Origin: Candidatus Gastranaerophilales bacterium
Lineage (GTDB): Bacteria > Cyanobacteriota > Vampirovibrionia > Gastranaerophilales > Gastranaerophilaceae
Direction of reading: 5' to 3'
Length of the DNA stretch: 55,273 nucleotides
Assembly: GCA_944322855.1 (NCBI GenBank)
Contig: CALUQG010000012.1
Location: 1 to 55,273, forward strand
Shown here one piece after another: positions 18,609 to 26,381 of this stretch. The notes beneath the pieces are model-generated. The model was not told where the DNA came from. It saw nothing but the letters and a program-made list of their open reading frames with translations, and did not search any database. The translations under genes were made by a program, and so were the position numbers. Each line of letters opens with the position of its first letter. Position 1 is the first letter of the stretch.

Positions 18609-18963
18609 AAACATTTTGATAGGAAACTTTTGCTGTTATTTTTCGTCATGTAAAATGTCCTCATGCTTCTGGTTCGAAACATAAGGACATAAAATCTTTT
18701 TGTTAGCAGTTATTAGTGCTGTGCTGCTTTCTTTTCCATAATTTCAGGAATTGTAATGAAGCATAAATACATCAAACCGCCAAATGCTACTAAACTTAAA
18801 ATTTCCATGATGCCACCTACTTTATCTATTAAACTACAACTATTATCTATTACATGATTATAATTCCCATTTTTTTCGACTTATAACATCTTTTTGTATG
18901 AATTAATAAAAATCTTAACAAAAGTTAAAATTTATCTGTTTTTTATAGTAGAATGAGGATTGT
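18609..18963. other. Intergenic stretch with a hairpin and a small gene
   Basis: This 355-base gap holds a 7-bp stem (ATGTCCT/AGGACAT, about 18655-18690) that could end transcription of the minus-strand small gene at 18713-18808, and the promoter region of the zinc-ribbon-like gene at 18964 (TAGAAT at 18949-18954). Nothing else is seen. Confidence 0.55.
18713..18808 (-). CDS. Candidate 31-aa single-span membrane protein
   Basis: A short frame encodes 31 residues: a start followed by a hydrophobic helix (ILSLVAFGGLMYLCFITI) and a charged tail (PEIMEKKAAQH). AGGTGG lies six to seven bases before the ATG, and a TATAAT lies further upstream on the minus strand at about 18855. The layout (short N-terminus, one helix, basic tail) resembles the small subunits or accessory peptides of membrane complexes such as KdpF or CydX, but no specific family can be named. 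Confidence 0.55.
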   Translation of the reverse strand: MEILSLVAFGGLMYLCFITIPEIMEKKAAQH

Positions 18964-19311
18964 ATGAACAAGAAACTTATAAACATGTTATTTTCTGATA
19001 TGTGCTGCTCTGATTGTAGAGCTGATTTTAACGAAGATTCTGTCTTTATACTCAGACAGGAGAATAATCTTTTTGTTATACAAATAGTATGTCAGAATTG
19101 CGGCAAATCATTCGGTATCGCATTGTTAGGAGGCTGTGATGAAAAAGAACTCGTAAAACACAGTCAAAATGATGTTTCGCTACAAATTCAAGAAGGCCCT
19201 GACGCTATATGCTATGATGATGTGATTGATGCACATAACTTTTTCAAAAATTTGGATGATGATTGGCAAAAATACATACCTGAGGATATAAAAAAACGTC
19301 TTCAGACTTAA
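18964..19311 (+). CDS. Small protein with a Cys4 zinc-ribbon-like motif
   Basis: This 115-aa protein is not recognised. It contains CCSDC (14-18) and CQNC (43-46), separated by beta strands with a GKSFGIALLGGC continuation, which suggests a treble-clef or ribbon zinc site. The C-terminal half is acidic and helical (DDVIDAHNFFKNLDDDWQKY). A TAGAAT box lies 9 nt before the ATG with GAGGA between them, giving a very short leader. The stop codon overlaps the engB stop codon on the other strand (TTAA at 19308-19311). Confidence 0.75.
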   Translation: MNKKLINMLFSDMCCSDCRADFNEDSVFILRQENNLFVIQIVCQNCGKSFGIALLGGCDEKELVKHSQNDVSLQIQEGPDAICYDDVIDAHNFFKNLDDDWQKYIPEDIKKRLQT

Positions 19312-19895
19312 AGCTTAACAGCGTCATCTATATATTTTATTATTTCATCGTTATAACGTTTATCATTTACAGAAAATGGCAAAACCACACGTTTTGTCAT
19401 TTTTTCAAGTTCTTTTACTTTACTCAGAATTTTTGATTTTGAAGTTAAATCAATTTTCGTTGCGATAACAAGAGATTTTAGATTATGATATTCCAGCCAT
19501 TCCTGCATTTGAAGATCATTTTTCTGTATATCGTGTCTTGAGTCAATGAATTGTATATAAAGCTTAAGCGAAGAACGATTTAAAAGGTATTCTTCAAGAT
19601 TTTTCTGCCATTCATTTTGCATTTCTCTTGATACATTTGCAAAGCCATAACCAGGTAAATCAGCGACAATATATCTGTTTTCAAATTCAAATAGATTGAT
19701 AAGCCTTGTCTTTCCCGGTTTATTACTTGTTTTTGCCAGTTTCCCGTTATTTGTAAGTGCGTTTATAAATGAAGATTTTCCGACATTAGACCTGCCGAGC
19801 AGAGCAATTTCAGGCAAACCAAAATCAGGACAGTGCGCAAGATCCGGTGAACTAGTTATAAATTTTGCTTTTTTGACTATCATTGTATTTTTCAC
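19308..19895 (-). CDS. engB: Ribosome biogenesis GTPase EngB (YsxC/YihA)
   Basis: EngB is a small TRAFAC GTPase needed for late large-subunit assembly. The 195-aa protein carries G1 GRSNVGKS (34-41), the G2 Thr in KPGKT (59-63), G3 DLPGYGF (79-85), G4 TKID (146-149) and a G5-like PFS near 172. Length is typical. Start could be M1 (19895) or M5 (19883); neither has a strong ribosome binding site, and the upstream small gene overlaps this start by 30-45 bases, suggesting coupling. Confidence 0.95.
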   Translation of the reverse strand: MKNTMIVKKAKFITSSPDLAHCPDFGLPEIALLGRSNVGKSSFINALTNNGKLAKTSNKPGKTRLINLFEFENRYIVADLPGYGFANVSREMQNEWQKNLEEYLLNRSSLKLYIQFIDSRHDIQKNDLQMQEWLEYHNLKSLVIATKIDLTSKSKILSKVKELEKMTKRVVLPFSVNDKRYNDEIIKYIDDAVKL

Positions 19896-20112
19896 TCAAC
19901 AACTTTTTTTTGTACAGTACACTTGAAAGCAGATTATACATCTTGGGACTGTTGTAAATATCAATCTGCGCTGACTCATCAGATAAGTTAAACTGAACTT
20001 TATGTTTTACTTCCACACCGTAAGAATCAACATGACAAATTTGTATTATCCTGTTACGAATAATACTAAGGGGTTGTGATAAGAATAATTCAAAAGATTT
20101 AAAAATATTCAT
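19852..20112 (-). CDS. Small hypothetical protein upstream of engB
   Basis: An 86-aa reading frame starts MNIFKSFELFLSQPLSIIRN and ends in a Lys/Ser-rich tail. It overlaps the start of engB by 32-44 bases, as in a coupled pair. Its composition is like neighbouring genes and it is read on the same strand, but the Shine-Dalgarno is weak and no family is recognised. ATG 20112 is a choice; an earlier in-frame start exists at 20136. Confidence 0.5.
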   Translation of the reverse strand: MNIFKSFELFLSQPLSIIRNRIIQICHVDSYGVEVKHKVQFNLSDESAQIDIYNSPKMYNLLSSVLYKKKLLSEKYNDSQKSKIYN

Positions 20113-20206
20113 TCTCATTTGAGCTAATCTTAACAAATAAGAAAGCCAAATTCAATTTCAAATCATTTTATTGTTACGGAAAATAAAATATTGATGGTAT
20201 TTATGT

Positions 20207-20239
20207 CGGGCTTATCATTTCACTGAATGATAATTCCCG
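20207..20239. other. Strong hairpin without T-run
   Basis: CGGG/CCCG (20207-20210/20236-20239) encloses TTATCATT/AATGATAA (20212-20219/20226-20233) with a six-base loop. It lies just after the stop of the minus-strand 101-aa gene. The T-run of an intrinsic terminator is missing, so it may be a processing or stability element. Confidence 0.5.
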
Positions 20240-20249
20240 GGATTATCAA

Positions 20250-20555
20250 TTATGCATTCAGGTTCAATGTAAAGTCTTTCTTGACGTTAGAATCAAGTAT
20301 CTTTTGATAACTTTCAAGCTGAGATGTTACTGATTTTTGCTGAGTTTCGAGGTTTTTCTGCTGCAACTCAAGGTATGAATCCATTGCTTGAAGCTGTTTT
20401 ACTCTCGGGTCAGTTTCCCAATCAACATCTGACAACTGCATTGTTTGATATGCTATCTGCTGTCTTTTGTTGCTTATTGACATGATGTTAAATTCCAGAT
20501 TGCTTTTGTACAAAGTACATGAAAGAATGTTTGCTTGAACTGCACAAATTGTCAT
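20250..20555 (-). CDS. Small coiled-coil protein of unknown function
   Basis: The 101-aa product is introduced by a very strong Shine-Dalgarno (AAGGAGAG, 6 bases from the ATG). Residues about 20-45 read YKSNLEFNIMSISNKRQQIA and the C-terminal half (DSYLELQQKNLETQQKSVTS) is a Gln-rich coiled coil. I do not recognise a named family. The pattern of a short N-terminal patch followed by a coiled coil is like structural or export-linked proteins, but this is an inference. Confidence 0.75.
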   Translation of the reverse strand: MTICAVQANILSCTLYKSNLEFNIMSISNKRQQIAYQTMQLSDVDWETDPRVKQLQAMDSYLELQQKNLETQQKSVTSQLESYQKILDSNVKKDFTLNLNA

Positions 20556-20740
20556 TTTTTCTCTCCTTAAAACTTAGTCTAGTGGTACGGGTAAATTGAA
20601 TGGTATTTTTGTTTTTGTCTAGTTTTGTTTTTTTCTCTCTTGTATATATATAAAAAAAAATAAATATAGAAAATTGCTATATTTGTTATATATTGTGTTA
20701 CAATTCTTAATATACCCTGTAAATGTAATAATATTACGAA

Positions 20741-20779
20741 ATAAAGCAGAAAGAACTTTGATAACTTTCTGCTTTTTTT
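20741..20779. terminator. Hairpin terminator after the 120-aa membrane gene
   Basis: AAAGCAGAAAG (20743-20753) and CTTTCTGCTTT (20765-20775) form an 11-bp stem. The longer T-run is on the plus strand (TTTTTTT), but the position, 36 bases past the minus-strand stop at 20815, fits termination of the rluA-family operon. Confidence 0.7.
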
Positions 20780-20814
20780 ACTGAAGTAGTATATACAATG
20801 TATCTAATAAGTAT

Positions 20815-21177
20815 CTATTTATTTTTTAATGCATTCTCCAATGCTGTTTCAAGAGTTTGTATTTTAGCTTCCAAAACGGCTATTTTGGCTGTGTTTTCGT
20901 CTTTTTCAATTGATATATTTTCATGTCTTTTTTGATATGCATTGCACAGTTCATCGGTTCTGGATTTTATAAGCAGGCACAAAACAAATCCTGATATATA
21001 TGAAGGTAAGAATATCATAAAGCCTAAGCCTGCAATTGATGTTGTGAATGTTTTTTGCATTATCGGGCAAAAGTATTGCGCAGTTTTATCAAAATTAAAA
21101 AATATAAATGCCGCAAATCCTGCGATAACAGCTATATTTAACAGTATATATATTATTTTTTCGATATTTTTTTTCAT
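20815..21177 (-). CDS. Two-helix membrane protein with C-terminal coiled coil (LapA-like layout)
   Basis: The 120-aa protein has membrane segments at about 8-28 (IIYILLNIAVIAGFAAFIFF) and 48-70 (GLGFMIFLPSYISGFVLCLL), then a Lys/Glu coiled coil (about 75-120, KIAVLEAKIQTLETALENAL). This is the layout of LapA/YciS-type proteins, but the match rests on topology, not motifs. Its start overlaps the end of the pseudouridine synthase gene by four bases, so it is the last gene of that operon. Confidence 0.7.
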   Translation of the reverse strand: MKKNIEKIIYILLNIAVIAGFAAFIFFNFDKTAQYFCPIMQKTFTTSIAGLGFMIFLPSYISGFVLCLLIKSRTDELCNAYQKRHENISIEKDENTAKIAVLEAKIQTLETALENALKNK

Positions 21178-22103
21178 TTTTTACTCCTCAAATAATTTAA
21201 TGTTCTAATTATATCATCATCAAAACCTATAGTAACCGTATGCTCACACATATCATCAGGAGATGTGAATTTGAGAGAAAAAGCTTGAAGCACCTGTTCT
21301 TGTGTTTTTACAGGGAATTTTCTGCCACCATACAGGCTGTCGTTTACAATTGGATGCCCGATGTGAGACATATGGACTCTTATTTGATGTGTTCGGCCTG
21401 TTTCAAGGACTATTTCAAGCAAAGAAGCCGTAGAAAAGTTTTCCAATACCTTGTAATGCGTAACAGAAGGTTTTCCGTCATAAACAACCGCCATTTTTTC
21501 AGGTTTTGACGGGTGTCTTCCTATTGGTTCATTTATAGTACCTGATAGGGTTTCAAAATATGGGCTTACTACAGCATAATATTTTTTTTCTATATTGTGT
21601 TCTTGCATTTGCTTTTTAAGAAACTCATAGGCTGCATTTGTTTTTGCGATCATTAGCAAGCCTGATGTATTTCTGTCAAGACGGTGAACAATGCCGGGTC
21701 TGTTCAATCCGTTGCAGTCAGATAGATTGTTTCCGTATTTGTGTAGCAGAGCATTAACAAGTGTGCCTGATTTTTCAATTGCAGTCGGGTGTGTCAACAT
21801 GCCGGACGGCTTGTTAACAACGAGCATCCGGCTGTCTTCATACAAAATATCAATCGAGATATTTTCAGGCTGTATAGAGTATTCACATTCGGAAGATATG
21901 TGCATTGATATACAGTCATCTGTTTTCAAAACGTAAGACACTTTTTCAAGTTTGTTATTTACAAGAACATTGCCGGACTTAATTTGTTTTTGGATAAAAG
22001 TTCTTGATAAGTCAGAAAACAGCTCTGCTAAAAAGATATCCAGCCTTTTATTAGCATCTGCTTCATCTATAGAAAATTTTTGGTTAACTGTCTGGTTCAT
22101 CAC
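21174..22103 (-). CDS. rluD: RluA-family 23S rRNA pseudouridine synthase (RluD-like)
   Basis: This 309-aa enzyme converts uridine to pseudouridine in RNA. It has an N-terminal S4 RNA-binding domain (about 12-75, KRLDIFLAELFSDLSRTFIQ) and the catalytic domain with GIVHRLDRNTSGLLMIAKT, holding the catalytic Asp of the HRLDxxTSG motif. Later signatures are RTHQIRVHMSHIGHPIVND and LHAF-like FSLKF. S4 plus catalytic domain and length fit RluD, but the exact target site is inferred. It overlaps lspA upstream by 20 bases and the next gene by four. Confidence 0.93.
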   Translation of the reverse strand: MMNQTVNQKFSIDEADANKRLDIFLAELFSDLSRTFIQKQIKSGNVLVNNKLEKVSYVLKTDDCISMHISSECEYSIQPENISIDILYEDSRMLVVNKPSGMLTHPTAIEKSGTLVNALLHKYGNNLSDCNGLNRPGIVHRLDRNTSGLLMIAKTNAAYEFLKKQMQEHNIEKKYYAVVSPYFETLSGTINEPIGRHPSKPEKMAVVYDGKPSVTHYKVLENFSTASLLEIVLETGRTHQIRVHMSHIGHPIVNDSLYGGRKFPVKTQEQVLQAFSLKFTSPDDMCEHTVTIGFDDDIIRTLNYLRSKK

Positions 22104-22548
22104 TAAAGAGTATATTACAAATAATTATAAAAGCTCCAATACAAATGAACATATCAGAAACATTGAATATAGGAAATGTTATAAAATTCAGTCTGATATA
22201 ATCAGTCACAAACCCGTCAGAAAGTCTTTCTGTAAGGTTACATATAATGCCGGAGCAAAGCAAAGAGGAAAGGAAAAAATCGAATTTAGAAAATTTTGTT
22301 AGATTAGAAAATATATAGAATAAAACAATAAACAATATCAATAAAGACAATAAAATTAGAAAATCTGTGTGAGTGTGGAGAATGCTAAATGCTGCACCGT
22401 AGTTTTTTATATAGTCAATCTTAAAAAGTACAAAATCTGCTCCATTGTACTTTGATATGAGAAAATCTCTTAAACTAAATGAGCACAGACAAAGAACAAT
22501 TGTTGATAAAATAAATATAAGTGTTCTTTTGTAGTTTATTTTGTCCAT
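22084..22548 (-). CDS. lspA: Lipoprotein signal peptidase (signal peptidase II)
   Basis: LspA cleaves signal peptides from prolipoproteins in the inner membrane. The 154-aa product has four hydrophobic segments (about 8-24, 62-82, 90-103, 128-148), NYGAAFSILH (the NxGxAF motif), and the catalytic pair D116 (GFVTDYI) and D132 (FNVSDMF). The conserved NxxDR motif reads NLTER here, with Glu instead of Asp, which is unusual but conservative. Start and stop are tightly coupled: its ATG overlaps the stop of the upstream secreted-protein gene (TAATG) and its end overlaps rluD. Confidence 0.93.
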   Translation of the reverse strand: MDKINYKRTLIFILSTIVLCLCSFSLRDFLISKYNGADFVLFKIDYIKNYGAAFSILHTHTDFLILLSLLILFIVLFYIFSNLTKFSKFDFFLSSLLCSGIICNLTERLSDGFVTDYIRLNFITFPIFNVSDMFICIGAFIIICNILFSDEPDS

Positions 22549-23519
22549 TATTTTGATTTTTTCTCACCACTTGTTTGGCTTTTATTGTTGGCTGCATCTT
22601 CATCCTTTTCAATGCTTTTTTGTATTTTTTTATTTTCAATATTAAAGCTTGAATATTTATGCTCAAGAACATTTACACGGCTGGAAAGAAAAGCAATACC
22701 GAGAAGGTTAACATTAATTGCATCATTTGATATTTGAGGTTTTGCTATACCGATTGAAGCAATAGCATTTTCGTTTTTCTTGCCGTCATTACTAGTAAGT
22801 ATTCTCTCTCGGGTACCGTCTGCTTTGATACTGCGAAACACCTCGGTACTTCGTTCAGTCGGATAAGTTATCGGTTCATTGTTAATTGATACAAGTGCCA
22901 CATAGTGTTTGGGTACATTAATTTTAAGAATTGCTGTATACTCTTCATTTGGAGCTACAATTGAAGGCGCATCAAGTTTCATAGGGATGTATTTTGCAAC
23001 ACCGTAGCGCATCGAGGATTTTTCATTGATGATAAAGTCAGAAGTTATTCTCCAATCGTTTGAGTATTTTTTCAAGTAGTAAACAGCAGTAGATTCTGAA
23101 TCAATGTAGCCGTGGCCTTTAATATATTCAACAGATGCATTTGTGAGCCCGGACATTCTTTCTGTTGTGATAACCGTTGCGTTATCTATATCCACATTCA
23201 CTGAAATGACTTTTATTGTGTATTTTACATCAGGAAATTCTTTCCAGGCTTCCAGTGCAAGTTCTTTGAGTCTGTCTTTGTTATAGCCGTCTGTACTAAC
23301 ATAAGATTCATCATGCAAATTCATAAAACCGTCTATATTTTGAGAATTTGTATATTTTTGATATTGCTCAAAAATTTTGCGGATTTGAATTTCAGCAGGA
23401 ATATCTGATTTTTTATGAAATCCGATGGAAGAAATAAGCTCCGTATTCTTGTCATCTTGTGCAAATACTGTTGTTGCGGCACAAACAAATACCAAAAGTG
23501 TTATAAATAATTTTTTCAT
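22548..23519 (-). CDS. Secreted protein with NTF2/SnoaL-like N-terminal domain
   Basis: The 323-aa protein starts with a signal peptide (MKKLFITLLVFVCAATTVFA, cleavage before QDD). Residues about 40-165 read like an NTF2/SnoaL-type cone fold (IRKIFEQYQKYTNSQNIDGF... then YLKKYSNDWRITSDFI at the end), a binding or dimerisation fold without fixed chemistry. The middle is a beta-rich domain with YTAILKINVPKHYVALVSIN, and the tail is polar and Lys-rich. No lipobox is seen. Its stop overlaps the lspA start, so it is the first gene of the lspA-rluD operon. Confidence 0.8.
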   Translation of the reverse strand: MKKLFITLLVFVCAATTVFAQDDKNTELISSIGFHKKSDIPAEIQIRKIFEQYQKYTNSQNIDGFMNLHDESYVSTDGYNKDRLKELALEAWKEFPDVKYTIKVISVNVDIDNATVITTERMSGLTNASVEYIKGHGYIDSESTAVYYLKKYSNDWRITSDFIINEKSSMRYGVAKYIPMKLDAPSIVAPNEEYTAILKINVPKHYVALVSINNEPITYPTERSTEVFRSIKADGTRERILTSNDGKKNENAIASIGIAKPQISNDAINVNLLGIAFLSSRVNVLEHKYSSFNIENKKIQKSIEKDEDAANNKSQTSGEKKSK

Positions 23520-23601
23520 TTCTGCTCTCTTGTTATGTTACAGAGAATATTATAGCAAAAATTATTTTTTTACTAAATTTAATTGAAAATTATTTTTTAT
23601 G

Positions 23602-23622
23602 TATAATTATTCTGAGGTAAAT
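23602..23622 (+). promoter_or_regulatory. coaX -10 box and Shine-Dalgarno
   Basis: TATAAT (23602-23607) and GAGG (23614-23617) precede the ATG at 23623 by 15 and 5 bases. The predicted leader is under 10 nt. Confidence 0.6.
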
Positions 23623-24396
23623 ATGTTATTAACACTGGACATTGGTAATACAACCACAACAATAGGACTTTTTGATGAAGACAATCTCGTTGATACCTGG
23701 ACAATTGCTTCAGAAAAGCACCGTTCGGAAGATGAGATTGGTATTTTGCTTATCAATCTTTTAAAGATACATAATTATGAAGAATTTGTTGATAGTGCAT
23801 GCTTGTGCAGTGTAGTTGTGTGTCTGACTGAAAGATATACAAATGCTATCAAAAGATATTTGGGCATAGATCCTTTTGTTGTTTCAAATAAAACAACGAA
23901 TTTGTTGAAATATTCGGTTGATTATCCAGAAGAAGTAGGTGCTGACAGAATAGTTAACGCTTTTGCCGCTTATTCTCTATATAAAAAAGATTCAATAGTT
24001 GTAGACCTTGGTACTGCAACATCATTTGACATTGTTACATCTCAGGGTGAATTTTTAGGTGGTGTTATTTGCGCCGGCATGAAAATTCAAGCAGAAAGTT
24101 TGAAAAAATTTACATCTAAATTACCTTTGATAAAAATTGAATCTTCGGCGAATGCCATAGGTAAAAATACAATTGATGCTATGTTGTCAGGTATTGTAAG
24201 AGGACATGCCTGCATGATAGACGGACTGATAGAAGAATGTGAAAGTGAGTTAGGAAAGAATGTTCTTGTGATTGCAACAGGCGGATACTCCGAGATTGTT
24301 GCAAAATATATGAAACGGCAGTTTGATTATATCAATCCTTATATTACACTTGAAGGTTTAAAGCTGGTTTACGATGCACATGTAGTAAAAATATAA
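23623..24396 (+). CDS. coaX: Type III pantothenate kinase
   Basis: CoaX phosphorylates pantothenate, the first step from vitamin B5 to CoA. The 257-aa protein has the ASKHA phosphate loop LDIGNTTTTIGLF (5-17), EEVGADRIVNAFAAY (104-117) and VVDLGTATSFDIV (126-138), then GGVICAGMKIQAESL. ATG 23623 is chosen because homology begins with MLLTLDIGNT and a GAGG site precedes it; an in-frame ATG at 23599 overlaps the -10 box. It complements panB and panC elsewhere in the window. The type III form is insensitive to CoA feedback. Confidence 0.95.
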   Translation: MLLTLDIGNTTTTIGLFDEDNLVDTWTIASEKHRSEDEIGILLINLLKIHNYEEFVDSACLCSVVVCLTERYTNAIKRYLGIDPFVVSNKTTNLLKYSVDYPEEVGADRIVNAFAAYSLYKKDSIVVDLGTATSFDIVTSQGEFLGGVICAGMKIQAESLKKFTSKLPLIKIESSANAIGKNTIDAMLSGIVRGHACMIDGLIEECESELGKNVLVIATGGYSEIVAKYMKRQFDYINPYITLEGLKLVYDAHVVKI

Positions 24397-24483
24397 ATAT
24401 CCTCTATCAAACCGAGTAAATAAAATTAAACATGGTTTATCATAAATATACAGGGTTCTTTTTTGTGCTAAGGAGGTGCTGAT

Positions 24484-24765
24484 ATGTATACAAATTCAGC
24501 GTTGGCAAATGATATGCTAAATTCTTCTGTTTCAATTTCTGACAAAGTAGCTTACATAAACAGCTGCTATACTCCGCAAACTAATGGAGAAATATCCGAA
24601 TCTATTATGCAAAATTGGACACTTCAGGCCATAGAGTGTTATCAAATTAAATCCCAATGCACTCGTTGTTCATTGAGAGCAGGCAACTATTCTTTTGTGT
24701 GCCAGATGCCAAAGATAGTCAGGGCTCTTTTAAAAGTTTATGGCCCTCCGAAAGATAAAATTTGA
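24484..24765 (+). CDS. Small Cys-rich protein, function unknown
   Basis: The 93-aa product has a perfect Shine-Dalgarno (AAGGAGGTG). Residues 44-93 contain ECYQIKSQCTRCSLRAGNYS and a further Cys in FVCQMP, forming C-x7-C-x2-C...C, a likely metal-binding or redox site, followed by a helix KIVRALLKVYGPP. The N-terminal part is polar and helical. It might be a small regulator with a Cys-metal site; I do not recognise the family. Confidence 0.75.
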   Translation: MYTNSALANDMLNSSVSISDKVAYINSCYTPQTNGEISESIMQNWTLQAIECYQIKSQCTRCSLRAGNYSFVCQMPKIVRALLKVYGPPKDKI

Positions 24766-24880
24766 TTTAAATAAAAATACTATAAACTAAACAAATATAC
24801 CAAATCTTTTTTTAACAAATCAAACCAAAATTTTTATCATCGAATTAAGTAACATATACAAGGATGACAGGGATGTTGAG

Positions 24881-24930
24881 AATAGTTAAGTTGCCTTGAG
24901 CATAGTTAAGTTGCCTTGAGCATAGTTAAT
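24881..24930. repeat. 20-bp tandem repeat, about 2.5 copies
   Basis: The unit catagttaagttgccttgag occurs at 24901-24920, almost perfectly at 24881-24900 (first base a), and as a partial copy at 24921-24930. It lies between two convergent genes just beyond the stop of the activase gene. Confidence 0.85.
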
Positions 24931-24942
24931 TTCTTAAGCAGA

Positions 24943-25647
24943 TTATGATAATATCCCTTCGCACAGGACAAATCTGCCGAGCAATGCAACTTCACAATAC
25001 TGTGAAAGCGCTTCTACAAAACATTTGTTTTCACAAAATCCTCCGGATAAATATATTTTTTCAGATTTTTGTGTAAAATTCCATGAGTTGAAGGCTATTC
25101 CGTGGATGAATTTTGATATAGCTTTAGGCGCTGTTTCGCCGTTGGCTATGTCATCCATTATTTTTTCAAGTCCGAATATACCGCAGGTTATATTATATTT
25201 TTCTTTTGTAAATGAAAGCTCTTCAGGTTGTACATCATAAAATTTTAATAGCATTTCAATTGTTGCTCCGGTAGAACTTGCACAGGATGTATTCCAGTCA
25301 AGGTCGGAAAATTTTCCGTTTTTAAACCTTGCCCATTTTGCATCTCTGCTTCCAAGGTCAAGGATTACCGCATTTGTGTCTTTTATGATTTTTTGTGCAC
25401 CTTTTGCAAGTGCAATTATTTCATTTACATAGCTGTCTTTTGTGTTTATAAATTTTTCTGACATGTGACCTGTCATTGCATCAAATTTTATATCGTATTC
25501 TTTTAATGCAGAGGAGGGTAAAATGTAATAATTGCAGTTATTGTGGTGTTTTTTTAAATACCTGTCAAATTGCCCCCCTGTTTCAGAAGCTTCTGTTTCT
25601 ATTATTTTGGACCATGTTGTTCCTGCGTCAAGTACCAGTTGTTTCAT
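24943..25647 (-). CDS. BadF/BadG/BcrA/BcrD-type ATPase (dehydratase activator-like)
   Basis: This 234-aa ASKHA ATPase resembles activators of 2-hydroxyacyl-CoA dehydratases, homodimers that hold one [4Fe-4S] cluster and inject an electron driven by ATP. Phosphate loops are LDAGTTWSKIIE (6-17) and LDLGSRDAKW (96-105), with an adenosine motif LSGGFCENK near 205. Two cysteines in family positions, C122 (NTSCASSTGA) and C155 (NITCGIFGLE), are the likely cluster ligands. Its start overlaps the previous gene by four bases, so the two proteins probably form a unit. The substrate is unknown. Confidence 0.85.
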   Translation of the reverse strand: MKQLVLDAGTTWSKIIETEASETGGQFDRYLKKHHNNCNYYILPSSALKEYDIKFDAMTGHMSEKFINTKDSYVNEIIALAKGAQKIIKDTNAVILDLGSRDAKWARFKNGKFSDLDWNTSCASSTGATIEMLLKFYDVQPEELSFTKEKYNITCGIFGLEKIMDDIANGETAPKAISKFIHGIAFNSWNFTQKSEKIYLSGGFCENKCFVEALSQYCEVALLGRFVLCEGILS

Positions 25648-26381
25648 CTTAGTTTTATAAATGCCTCAATTTTTGCTTTTGTTGATTTTGTTGCAAAATC
25701 ATCCACGTCTATATATAATCCGTTGTATTTATTGGCAAGATATTTAGCCAGCTGCGCTTTTGAACAAAATGATTGTGAATAGAATATTGTCGGAATATCA
25801 GGATTTACATACATTTCAAGTTCAAGATTTGCCGGGCAGCCCATTTCTACACATCTTGTCCAGCCAAAAACATGTGTGCTGTCGGGAAGCAGGTTTAGAA
25901 GGTTTAAATCATTTGGAGGAACGCCCCAAAAACCAAACTGTGCTTCTGATTTTTGCAGATTGCTTTTGTCTATATCATGGACAATACTGTCTGTAATAAG
26001 TTCAAATTTTTTCTTAAGCGGAAGATTTGATTCACATATAATCGGTTCGGATTTTATTGTCAAATCTTCGTATATTGATGTTTCAACATCAAATCCCATA
26101 TCTTTGAGAACTGCTGAAGCAAACCAGCCGGAATCGCATTTGTCTTTTCCAATCGGTGCAATAATTTTTTTTATTCTTGATTTTAGGTATACTGCATTAT
26201 TAATAATATTTTTGATAATCTGGCAGTAAGCATCAGGCAGAATCTTTGCGTCCGGATATCCAAAATCAATATCCAGATCAATCCAATTCGTGTTTTTATT
26301 TTTATATTTATTTATTAAAGCAGGGGCAGGATATCCCCAGAAAGCAATTATATCCCTGCTGTTATTATCCGAATTTGTCAT
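25644..26381 (-). CDS. HgdB-like small partner of the Fe-S activase, unknown substrate
   Basis: The 245-aa protein is coupled to the activase gene by a four-base overlap. It has two alpha/beta halves with Cys residues in conserved-looking contexts (DAYCQII, GKDKCDSGWFA, GWTRCVEMGCPANLE, SQSFCSKAQLA) and ends with YIDVDDFATKSTKAKIEAF, similar in form to 2-hydroxyacyl-CoA dehydratase (HgdB/DUF2229-like) subunits but much shorter than the usual ~370-430 aa. It probably carries an Fe-S cluster that the activase reduces. The family call is an inference. ATG 26381 is chosen since TATAAT lies 6 bases before it. Confidence 0.65.
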   Translation of the reverse strand: MTNSDNNSRDIIAFWGYPAPALINKYKNKNTNWIDLDIDFGYPDAKILPDAYCQIIKNIINNAVYLKSRIKKIIAPIGKDKCDSGWFASAVLKDMGFDVETSIYEDLTIKSEPIICESNLPLKKKFELITDSIVHDIDKSNLQKSEAQFGFWGVPPNDLNLLNLLPDSTHVFGWTRCVEMGCPANLELEMYVNPDIPTIFYSQSFCSKAQLAKYLANKYNGLYIDVDDFATKSTKAKIEAFIKLR

